Positions 51,940 through 60,149 of a stretch of DNA of 64,000 nucleotides are shown in pieces (the stretch's first letter is position 1; every line of letters starts with the position of its first letter). The notes beneath the pieces are model-generated. The model did not search any database, was not told the origin of the DNA, and saw only the letters and a list, made by a program, of their open reading frames with translations. This stretch comes from Phycisphaerae bacterium. Lineage in GTDB: Bacteria > Planctomycetota > Phycisphaerae > UBA1845. The translations under genes and the position numbers were made by a program. Where the stretch lies: NCBI GenBank assembly GCA_029260055.1, contig JAJDDX010000424.1:1-64000 (forward strand). The letters are read 5' to 3'.

Positions 51940-54900
51940 TCAGGCGTGGGCTCGTCGACACGTCGCGCTTCTGGTTTTCGCCGCTATTGAGAGCAACAGG
52001 GCGAGGACGATTAGTCCCCACTGGGAGACGGCCGGGACGGACACGGTTTGGCATTCATCCGGGATGCCGTCGCCATCGTCATCGCCACTGCTACCTGATG
52101 CGATGTCGCATTCGTCCGGTGTGCCGTTGGCCTGGCAGTCCTCGCTCGCACCCTGCGTGATGTCGCACTCATCCGGCACGCCGTTCGCCTGGCAGTCGTG
52201 GCTCGTGCCTTGGGCGATGTCCTGATCGTCGGGGATGCGGTTGCCGTTGCAGTCGTTGGCGCCGACGCGCAGGGTCAACGTCGCCGACCAGTCCAACGGT
52301 ATGATCTGGTCATCAGAGTCCACGAGGAATGTTTGATCGGGATCTTGCATGAGGCCGAGCGTGAAAGTGCCGTCGGCGTTTTCGTCCACCGTAAGGAACA
52401 TGGTTCCTATGTATTTGGGCGTGCCTTGATCCGGTACGCCCCACGGCGGAGTAAGCAGCGTCCCACCTACGAGGTAGCTCCCTTGCTGTGCGAGGTTTGA
52501 GGTACAGTCGCCGACAATGATGGCGTCGCGTCCGAAGAACAGGTGGTCGGGTCGACTATCCGTCGCTTCCACATACACGGACCCGCTGCAGTCGCACAGG
52601 TTGCCGTCGCATACCGATTCGCCGTAACAGTCGCCGTCCGTGGTGCAGGGCAGCTCGGCGAGCAGGATTGCGCCGGTCCCGCTGCTTGTCAGTGACGCAC
52701 CATCCAGGCGCAACTGGTGCGTATTGGCCAACAGGGGCGCCCAATCCTGAAGATAGAATTCGACTTTCAACAAGTCGCCCTGATTCGCGACGAGGTCGTC
52801 CGACGGCAGGCCCGCCGCCGAGCCGTTGACCTCGACGACTTCCATGGTCATGACGGCCGGGGTCGGCTCGATTTGGCATTCATCGGGAACGCCATCGCCG
52901 TTGTCGTCGGTGCTGCTGCCTTGTGCGATGTCGCACTCATCCGGTACGCCGTTCGCCTGGCAGTCGTCGCTGCTGCCTTGGGCGATGTCGCACTCGTCAG
53001 GCACGTCGTTTAGCTGGCAGTCCTCGCTCGTACCCTGTGCGATGTCCTGGTCATCGGGGATGCCGTTGGGCTGACAGTCCACCACGAGGCCGCTGACGTG
53101 AAGTTCGCCGGTGAACGCATCGCCGTCTCGCGCCCCGACGCGGATCAGGTATGTCCTTTGCGCCTCGACGTCGATGGTGCTGGAGGAGCCGACGCCGCAA
53201 CTGCCATCGAGCGCGTCATCGTTGCAGGTGATGAGTCGATCTCCCGTCGCGGGACAGTCGCCACCGTCGTATACGAGTAGGATGGTGTCGCCCTGGGGTA
53301 CCGAGCAGGTATCGAACGTGACGGACCCTGCTACGGGTGCCGTGTACTCGAACCAGACATCGCCCGTCAAGTCGACCGCGCACGCCTCGCCCGGGCACTG
53401 CGCCGTCGCTCCGTTCAGATCGAAGTTCGACGATGTTGCGGCGATGGTTGCGGTGTCACAGGTATTGTTGACTGGGACGTCGCCCGGCGGGCTGCAGGGG
53501 GCCGTGGCCGGTGACGTGACAGTGAGGCGGTATTCTCCGGCAGCGTACTCCGCTTTCGCCCCCAAAAGGACGTAGTAAGTCTCGCCGATGTTCAGGTCGT
53601 AGAGACAGATCGCTGCTTGTCCGTCTTGGCAACTGATCCAGTCGCTGTCGTCGTTGCAGCCGATCGGCACGAGTGAGTTGCATGCGGCCTGTTCGTCGGT
53701 GTGGTCCGTCGCTCGGAAGACCTGAAGCAGCGCGTCCCATGCCGGCAAGTTGTTGGCCCCGCAGGTGTCGACTCGGGCGCTCGCCTCCGAGGCGGTGAAC
53801 TTGGCCCAGACGCCGCCGAACCCTTGAGTTCCCGCCCCGGCTCGGTGGCAACAAAAGCCTTCACTTGCGTCGGTTGTGGCACCTCTGTTATCAAGCGTTG
53901 TGGCGCCGTTTGCCTCGCAGCTCTGGCCTGCGGGGCAGTCCGTGTCGTCGAAGCACTGATCGAGGCTGACCGAGCATTCGTTGAGCATGTATGCACCGCT
54001 GTCCGGGGTCGGACCGAAGCACGTGTCGTTACCGACCGGGAGGTCCGTGCATACGGCGACCGCGCGGGTGGCACACGTGCTGTCCCATTCCCAGATGCAG
54101 CAGAACGGGTCCATATCGCAGACTGTGTCGCAGCAGGTCGGGACGTTGCAGCCCACGGTGCCGTTCGCTAGGTCGCACGATCCCTCCGCGAATCGGCATA
54201 TCCAACTGATGCAGTCCTGTTGTCCCTGGCCGCAGAATTGCCCCGGCTGCCACACGGCGGCGTGGCCGTCGTCGTCCAGGTGTGATTCGCATGTCGTTTC
54301 ATCGAGATCGACGCACGTTTCGCCGAACGGAGAATTCGGCGGTGTGCAGCAGGCCGCGGTGCCGCAGGTCGGGTCGAACGACACGCCAAGATCGGTGCAG
54401 ATTTGGGTCCGGGTGCAGGTCTCGCCGACGGGGCAATCCGCGTCGACAACACACGCATCGTCGGTGAGGCTGCATGCTATCGGGCAGTCGGCATCGACGG
54501 TGCATTCGTCGCTGGTGATGCTGCACGTGTTGGGGCACTTTGCGCCCGACTCAAATCGTACCGTGGACCCCTGGCAGGCGATCTCCTGGACCTCGCGACA
54601 GAATTCTCGCGGCGTGCCCGCTCCCGGCGTAGACAGGTCGCAACATGCACCCGTTGGCGAATTGCCAAGGCAGCGAACGGTGATGGCGAATCCCGACCAC
54701 GGGTTACCACCGAACCAGTACAAGTTGCAGTCCGATCCGTCTTGCAGCCCGAAGAAGTCGTCGGTGTAGCCGAGTGCGGCCTGCCCCGAGAATATGGAGC
54801 TTGCCGCTCTATCGAACTTGTAGGCTACCCACAGGGGCATCGCGCCGGTGTTCAGTGCGACGCCGCCGGGAAAGTCGAAGCGAGCGAATGCGGGTGAATC

Positions 54901-55842
54901 GTCAGCGATGAACGCTGCGGTTCCTTGGGTTCCTTCTATCACGAAGGCATCACCGCAGAAGCGCCGGAGTTCAGCCGTTACGGTGACGGTGCCGCCGCCG
55001 GTGGCGACGCCGCCGATGTCGTAGCTGCTCAGGACGCAGTTATCGATGATCAGTTCGACATCGTCCACGATCCACCAGTTCGGAGGGAAGACCCACCGCA
55101 TTCCGCCTAGATTGGCGTTGTAGTAAGCGAGGAACTCTCGGTCGAAGGGCGGTTCGCAGTAGACCTGGGTGTGGAAGCCGGCGTAGAGCGTCGTGCCGGC
55201 GAAGCTGGCGCTGCAGGGTTCGAACGGGATGTCATAGATGTTCGACGTGAAGCCAACCTCGGCGGGGGTACCAACGACCCAGCCGGGGCCCGCGCGGTCG
55301 AACGAGACACCGAGCCACACCGTATTGTCAATGGCCACGGGGCTGGCCGACAGGTCAAGCAGTACGGAATGAAGTCCGTCATCGGCGATCGCCAGGGAGC
55401 CGTCGGTGCCTGGCAGGACCACGCCGCCGCCGTTCGGGCAGCCGTCGTACAGCGCGAAGCTGACGGTGAAACCGGGGCCGGTGCCGTCGCCGCCGCCGGC
55501 GACGAGGAACTCGTATGCCTTGACCGGGCAGCCGTTCACCGCCTCGGTGTGCAGATCGTCCGCCACCAGGGTGTCCGGCGGAAGCTGCAGGAAGACGTCC
55601 GGCGGCGGTGAATTGGCGTAGACCGGATCGTCAAGTATCAGGCCTCCCGCCGAGCCGGCCGAGCCCGTTGTCGCGTTGTAGTAATGTCTTTGAGGTTCGA
55701 GTCCCGGTGGGATCGAACGGAGCACAGCCGCAGAAGCCTGTGCTTGGTTTGCCGGGCTGCCGTTGTCCGCGGTGATGTCTCCGTTGGCTGCGAGGCCCGC
55801 CGTACCGATGACCCAAATCAGCGCACTTGTGACCGAAACCAT
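51940..55842 (-). CDS. Giant secreted Cys-rich surface protein fused to a fourth family copy
   Basis: From the ATG at 55842, nine bases after GGAGAG, the protein has 1300 residues. After a signal peptide come beta-sandwich regions ('GGLILDDPVYANSPPPDVFL', 'GTLYAGFHTQVYCEPPFDRE'), a long Cys-rich stretch with 'CTVDADCPIACSLTDDACVV'-type units, two segments like bacterial pre-peptidase domains ('ETYYVLLGAKAEYAAGEYRL', 'GSVTFDTCSVPQGDTILLVY') and three Asp/Cys repeats ending 'VPDECQIEPTPAV'. There the sequence switches to 'MTMEVVEVNGSAAGLPSDDL' and continues as a full paralogue of copies A-C with its own repeats and SQWGL tail. A natural protein of this type would end in the tail right after 'EPTPAV', so this looks like a gene fusion. 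Confidence 0.8.
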   Translation of the reverse strand: MVSVTSALIWVIGTAGLAANGDITADNGSPANQAQASAAVLRSIPPGLEPQRHYYNATTGSAGSAGGLILDDPVYANSPPPDVFLQLPPDTLVADDLHTEAVNGCPVKAYEFLVAGGGDGTGPGFTVSFALYDGCPNGGGVVLPGTDGSLAIADDGLHSVLLDLSASPVAIDNTVWLGVSFDRAGPGWVVGTPAEVGFTSNIYDIPFEPCSASFAGTTLYAGFHTQVYCEPPFDREFLAYYNANLGGMRWVFPPNWWIVDDVELIIDNCVLSSYDIGGVATGGGTVTVTAELRRFCGDAFVIEGTQGTAAFIADDSPAFARFDFPGGVALNTGAMPLWVAYKFDRAASSIFSGQAALGYTDDFFGLQDGSDCNLYWFGGNPWSGFAITVRCLGNSPTGACCDLSTPGAGTPREFCREVQEIACQGSTVRFESGAKCPNTCSITSDECTVDADCPIACSLTDDACVVDADCPVGETCTRTQICTDLGVSFDPTCGTAACCTPPNSPFGETCVDLDETTCESHLDDDGHAAVWQPGQFCGQGQQDCISWICRFAEGSCDLANGTVGCNVPTCCDTVCDMDPFCCIWEWDSTCATRAVAVCTDLPVGNDTCFGPTPDSGAYMLNECSVSLDQCFDDTDCPAGQSCEANGATTLDNRGATTDASEGFCCHRAGAGTQGFGGVWAKFTASEASARVDTCGANNLPAWDALLQVFRATDHTDEQAACNSLVPIGCNDDSDWISCQDGQAAICLYDLNIGETYYVLLGAKAEYAAGEYRLTVTSPATAPCSPPGDVPVNNTCDTATIAATSSNFDLNGATAQCPGEACAVDLTGDVWFEYTAPVAGSVTFDTCSVPQGDTILLVYDGGDCPATGDRLITCNDDALDGSCGVGSSSTIDVEAQRTYLIRVGARDGDAFTGELHVSGLVVDCQPNGIPDDQDIAQGTSEDCQLNDVPDECDIAQGSSDDCQANGVPDECDIAQGSSTDDNGDGVPDECQIEPTPAVMTMEVVEVNGSAAGLPSDDLVANQGDLLKVEFYLQDWAPLLANTHQLRLDGASLTSSGTGAILLAELPCTTDGDCYGESVCDGNLCDCSGSVYVEATDSRPDHLFFGRDAIIVGDCTSNLAQQGSYLVGGTLLTPPWGVPDQGTPKYIGTMFLTVDENADGTFTLGLMQDPDQTFLVDSDDQIIPLDWSATLTLRVGANDCNGNRIPDDQDIAQGTSHDCQANGVPDECDITQGASEDCQANGTPDECDIASGSSGDDDGDGIPDECQTVSVPAVSQWGLIVLALLLSIAAKTRSATCRRAHA

Positions 55843-56145
55843 GGGCTTCTCTCCGTGGTGCACCTGCACCTTCCTCCGTTAAGTATCTGTATGGTACGAA
55901 CGCCGATCTGAATGAACCGCGATCACTCAGGTACGTGCTGCAGCTTCGGGCCCACCCCAGGAATGCCCCTTAGAACAAGAGGTAACGTGGACGATCCCCA
56001 CCGCGACCTGCGATTATACCGTGTCGGCATTCGGCAGGTCAAGTCCAAACCCGGACTTGCAGGCCCCTGTTCGGCGCACTGTGGGATCGGGGCCACGTCT
56101 GGGGTATCAGGAGGTCGGTGCGGGCTCTTTGCCGCCTATTCAGGG
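55843..56145. other. Intergenic region of about 300 bases
   Basis: It lies between the start of the giant surface-protein gene and the stop of the next leftward gene. No gene is seen. The promoter of the giant gene should be here; none could be assigned with confidence. Confidence 0.45.
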
Positions 56146-59100
56146 CTACTTCCGGGATGCCGTTCGCTTGTCGACCGGGCAGATCACTCGGAAGCCGACG
56201 TTGAATACGGGCTGCCAGTCGGGGTAGTGCAGTCGGAATGCGGAGCGGCAGCGTTTCGGGCGGTCTCGCCAGGATCCACCGCGGACGACGCGCTCACCGT
56301 TGGCCGCATTGTTGTTGCGGTCATCGTCGGCGTAGGGGTACGGCTGGTAGGTGGACTGTGTCCACTCGGCCACGTTCCCGTGCATGTCGTGCAGTCCCCA
56401 GGCATTTGGCTGAAACGTGCCAACGTTCGCTACGACTCTGTGGCCGTCGTCGAAGCGGGCGTCCTTGGGTAAGTAGTCGGAGCGCGGGTCGGGGTCTTTG
56501 ACCGGTTGGGGGTTCACGCCCTGCACCACGAGCTTGCTGGTCGATGCGTCCGCCATGTTCGCGAGCTTGGAGAAGTCCGTGTCGAGGCCGCCATAGCTCA
56601 ATCGCGTAGCCGTGCCGGCGCGGGCTGCGTATTCCCATTGGGCTTCCGTCGGGAGAGCGAACGACTCGCCCGTCTCTTTCGAGAGCCACTGGCAGAACGC
56701 TCTGGCCTGACGCCAGGTGACGCGGATGACGGGCTGGTCAGGCAGGTTGGCCGGATAGCCGGGCGTCGTGTGGTCTTTCCATCGCTGGTCGTAGTAGCCG
56801 CTGTCGTGTTCTGCATCAAAGCGGATGAATTGCCGGTTGGTCACTTCCAGTGTGCCCATCCAGAAGGGTTCGTCGATGGTCACGGCGCTTGTCGGTGCTT
56901 CGTCGGCGTCTCCGTACTCATCCCCCATGACATACTGCCCGGCCGGTATGAGCACCAGGTCCATGGTCACGCCATCGCCGAGGTCGAGTGTTCGTCGTGT
57001 GGCGGGGCCGGCTGCCTGTTGCCGGCGCAGGGCTTCGTCGGCGTCGAAGGGCCAGCCGTTGCATTGCACGGCTGCTGCCGGTTTCCTGTTGACCGGCGCG
57101 GGTGTGACCGGCTCGGCCTTGGGCGTGTCAATCCGTACGATCGCCTCGGGATCATCCTCGATGTTTGCGAAAAGCTTGCGGTAGCGAAGGCGCATCGCAT
57201 AGGACTTTTCGAATCCGCGCGAGCCCACATGCTCGGTCCACGTGCCGTGGTCCGGGACGTTGAAGTCGATCCACGTGATGAGGCGATCCCATTCCACCTG
57301 GCTGAGCTGCACGTTGTGGTGACCCTTGCGGAGCATTTGAACGAGTTCGCTCGTGTTGGCGCGGAATTCGGCCGGGCGCAACAGATGATAGTCGCTCTCG
57401 GGTCCGGGGCGGCGCACGTAGGGGTGCAATTCGAGATAGCTCTTGGTGAACCCGCCCCAGCCGCGAGCGTTGTCGGCGAAGTTGGGAAGGGCGGGCTCGT
57501 CGTCACGCGGGTTGCCGTCGTGGCACGCGACACACTTTCGGTCGAGCACGGGCTGAACCTCGCGCGTGAAGCTGAAACCGCGTGTCGGTCCGTGCCACGG
57601 CGCGATCTGACGTGGTCGATAGGCGGTGGCGACCGTCCGTCGATTCGGAACGGTGGTGTTCGGTGCCTCGTGGCAGCCGACGCACGAGAGCATCTCACCC
57701 GGCATCGCGGTGAACCAACTGCGCATGAGTTGCAGCGCCTCGCCGCGATCGTTGATCGGTTGGACAGCGAGCGGCGTATTCGCCGGAACGGTGAACAGTG
57801 CCGATCCGTCGGCCTCGACCGGGACCGTGCCGAGGATGCGCTTCACATCCCAGCCGCCTTCCACCGCTGCGTGTTGGTGGCCGCCGATTTCGTTGTAGCC
57901 GTAGTGCCATTCGATGACGCGCAGCGCCTTGATGTCGCCGCGCGGTACACCTGCGAGGCCGGGGCCGTTGTAGACGTCGGCCATGTAGACGGTCGCATCG
58001 GTGCGGTCGGGCCGGACCCTGTCGGGAATGACGGGCGGGCGCTCGCGCTTGACGAGCGGCACCGGTTCGAGCAGCGCCTGGCCGCGCTCTTCGTGGAGCA
58101 GGACCATGTTGTCGAAGACGTCGACGAGATAGATTCCCCAGTGGCTATCCGGCGCGGGCTTGCACGAGACCAGGAAGTACTTTTCGCTGAGCGGCCACGG
58201 TTGGAGGAACTTCGGCCACGAGTCGTCGACGAGTTGATCGACGATGATCGGTTCGACCTTCTTGCCGCGGCCCGGGATGCGCTGAACGACGCCGTCGGCC
58301 TCGTGCGTGCCTTTTGCGGTGTCCAGGACGATCAACTCTCCCATGCGGGGAACGCCATGATGGCCGGAGACGACGGTTACGAGTTTTGATGGATGGCCGG
58401 GGATCGGTCGCGAGTAGAAGATCGAGTTGGGCCAATAGGAGTTCGACCCGTAGACGGGCATCTGGCTTGTGCCGTCGGGGTTCATGCGCATGAGCAGCCG
58501 CGTGAAGTAGTGTGGCGTGTCGGTGTATTCCCACCGGGCGAAGAGGACTCCGCCGTCGGGCAGCACGGTCGGGTGCCAGTTGTGATCCTGGTCGAAACAG
58601 AGCTGGCGGACGTTTTTCCCGTCATCACCCATGATGTAGAGGTTACTGACGGCGTCGGCGCCGCCGACGCAGGGGACGCCCTGGCACACCGCGGCGGAGG
58701 CGAAGACGATGCGGCCATCCGGCAGATAGCAGGCGTCGTAGTTGTCGGTTTCGGTGATGGGGCCGCTGGTGACTTGGCGCAGGTTGCCGCCGTCGATACC
58801 GATCTCGAACACCTGCCAGCGATGATCGTCATCGAGGGATGAGAACAGCAAGCGGTCGGCGTCGAAGTGGAGGTCGACATCGCCTACGAAGACATTCCGC
58901 TCGGGTTTGTAGAGCGTGTCGAGTTGCGGGCGATCGCGAAAGGAGGACATGCGGCAGATGGCGTCGTCGTAGCCGGTTCGCGGGAGTGCACAATTGCCTT
59001 GCCAGTTCTGCGGCAGGCCGGTTCGTGGTCCGGTGTTGGCTCGTCTCACGATGAGTAGCTCGTCGAAGTCGAGCAGCGGGTTGGCTAGAAGCACCTTGCG

Positions 59101-60096
59101 CTGGATTGCGATGATGCGCTCGGCACGATCGAGGACCTCGTCGGTCCCCTGTTCGAGTTCGGCTCGGACGGCGGCGGCCTTGGCTTCGATACCCTCGAGT
59201 TGACGGCGGTAGTCGGCTGCTCCGGCATATCGATCGCCGAAGGACTCGGTCAGGTCGGCGGCTGCGAGCCGCAGCGCTTCCGCATCGAACAAGCGCATCT
59301 GAACTCTCGCTCTGGCGAGCCGATCGCGCCGTAAGCGTGCCTTGTCGAAGAGCGTGATCCACTGCGCGTCTTGGATGGGTTTCTGATCGCCGACGAGCTG
59401 TGCAAGCCGTGTGCGCATCGGTTTTGCGGCGGCGCCGATCTGATCGAGCAAGCCGGAGACGATCCTACCTGCGTGCCGCAGATCATCGGCCGGCGTCGCA
59501 TACGTCGCGTCTTCCGTAAGCGGCTTGAACGACGAATGGGGTGACGTCGTGCTCTGCGTGGCGAACTTGTTCAGGGCGATGTTGGTGTCCGGGGTGCCGG
59601 TGCCGAAGATTTGCACTTCGTCGAGGTGGAACATCGTTTCTTCACGAAGCCAAAGACGCACGTAGCGGGCTGATTCACCGTCGAGCGCAACGGTCAATGG
59701 CTCGCCCTTTTCGTGGCCATAGAACTCCGAGCCGTCGTGACGGTAGACCTCATTCCATGTGTTGCCATCGTCGGAGAGGTGTACGGTGATGGTGCGGGCA
59801 CGCTCCCAGAGACCGACGCGGTTGAAGATGACGATGCGGTCGAGCGGGTCCGATTCGGCAAGGTCCACCTGCCACCAGGGGGCGAGCTCCTTGGACGTGT
59901 GGAATGCGAAGCCGCCGTCGATCACGCCGTCGACACCCCCGGCTGCGTCGCGGGAGGGGTCCTTCTCGTATGCCTTGCGTATCGCGTGGGTCCATGCGGC
60001 GCGTGCGTCGGCGCTCGGGGCATTCTGCGCGGTGGCGATGCCGGTTGTAGCCAGGATCAACAATGTCGTAAGCTTGGTAATGGCTCTCATGGTCAT
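56146..60096 (-). CDS. Secreted dihaem c-type protein, HzsA-like, with discoidin and FGE-sulfatase domains
   Basis: The 1316-residue protein has a signal peptide (ending ATAQ), an F5/8-type discoidin domain (about 30-165: 'GGFAFHTSKELAPWWQVDLA', 'HLDEVQIFG'), a helical linker, a TolB-like propeller (about 360-700: 'VFEIGIDGGNLRQVTSGPIT', 'PTVLPDGGVLFARWEYTDTP'), and a region with two c-haem sites CVGCH (805-809) and CVACH (855-859). This block resembles the alpha subunit of hydrazine synthase. From about 1040 a formylglycine-generating-enzyme-like domain follows ('VLIPAGQYVMGDEYGDADEA', 'LPTEAQWEYAARAGTATRLS', 'DMHGNVAEWTQSTYQP', 'RVVRGGSW'). Planctomycetes carry many such proteins outside anammox. 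Electron transfer or oxidation of an unknown substrate outside the cell is likely. Confidence 0.82.
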   Translation of the reverse strand: MTMRAITKLTTLLILATTGIATAQNAPSADARAAWTHAIRKAYEKDPSRDAAGGVDGVIDGGFAFHTSKELAPWWQVDLAESDPLDRIVIFNRVGLWERARTITVHLSDDGNTWNEVYRHDGSEFYGHEKGEPLTVALDGESARYVRLWLREETMFHLDEVQIFGTGTPDTNIALNKFATQSTTSPHSSFKPLTEDATYATPADDLRHAGRIVSGLLDQIGAAAKPMRTRLAQLVGDQKPIQDAQWITLFDKARLRRDRLARARVQMRLFDAEALRLAAADLTESFGDRYAGAADYRRQLEGIEAKAAAVRAELEQGTDEVLDRAERIIAIQRKVLLANPLLDFDELLIVRRANTGPRTGLPQNWQGNCALPRTGYDDAICRMSSFRDRPQLDTLYKPERNVFVGDVDLHFDADRLLFSSLDDDHRWQVFEIGIDGGNLRQVTSGPITETDNYDACYLPDGRIVFASAAVCQGVPCVGGADAVSNLYIMGDDGKNVRQLCFDQDHNWHPTVLPDGGVLFARWEYTDTPHYFTRLLMRMNPDGTSQMPVYGSNSYWPNSIFYSRPIPGHPSKLVTVVSGHHGVPRMGELIVLDTAKGTHEADGVVQRIPGRGKKVEPIIVDQLVDDSWPKFLQPWPLSEKYFLVSCKPAPDSHWGIYLVDVFDNMVLLHEERGQALLEPVPLVKRERPPVIPDRVRPDRTDATVYMADVYNGPGLAGVPRGDIKALRVIEWHYGYNEIGGHQHAAVEGGWDVKRILGTVPVEADGSALFTVPANTPLAVQPINDRGEALQLMRSWFTAMPGEMLSCVGCHEAPNTTVPNRRTVATAYRPRQIAPWHGPTRGFSFTREVQPVLDRKCVACHDGNPRDDEPALPNFADNARGWGGFTKSYLELHPYVRRPGPESDYHLLRPAEFRANTSELVQMLRKGHHNVQLSQVEWDRLITWIDFNVPDHGTWTEHVGSRGFEKSYAMRLRYRKLFANIEDDPEAIVRIDTPKAEPVTPAPVNRKPAAAVQCNGWPFDADEALRRQQAAGPATRRTLDLGDGVTMDLVLIPAGQYVMGDEYGDADEAPTSAVTIDEPFWMGTLEVTNRQFIRFDAEHDSGYYDQRWKDHTTPGYPANLPDQPVIRVTWRQARAFCQWLSKETGESFALPTEAQWEYAARAGTATRLSYGGLDTDFSKLANMADASTSKLVVQGVNPQPVKDPDPRSDYLPKDARFDDGHRVVANVGTFQPNAWGLHDMHGNVAEWTQSTYQPYPYADDDRNNNAANGERVVRGGSWRDRPKRCRSAFRLHYPDWQPVFNVGFRVICPVDKRTASRK

Positions 60097-60149
60097 CTCA
60101 CTATTTCGCTCGCCGGCAATCGAGCCTATGAAGCAGTTGTCGCTTCGTA

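Larger units (their letters stand above)
48768..52861 (-). repeat. Tandem array of four paralogous gene units
   Basis: Three complete genes and the C-terminal third of the fourth share the same order of signal or opening motif, Cys block, 'GADDCNGNR(I/M)PDDQDI', Asp/Cys repeats and SQWGL-type tail. Start codons of the complete copies lie 1041 and 1093 bases apart. The spacers are similar as well (for example the 'CATCCGT' plus 'CGTCAGCCG' stretches before each next gene), so whole gene-plus-spacer units were duplicated. Confidence 0.8.

Noticed and set aside
56506-58389. A 627-codon open frame on the + strand
   Set aside because: It is antisense to the HzsA-like gene, which has a signal peptide, two c-haem motifs and an FGE domain; the + frame has no domain or ribosome site. 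Long antisense frames are common in GC-rich DNA.
56146-60096. Identification as hydrazine synthase and thus an anammox organism
   Set aside because: HzsA-like proteins with FGE domains occur widely in planctomycetes; no hzsB/C or hydrazine dehydrogenase genes are in the window.
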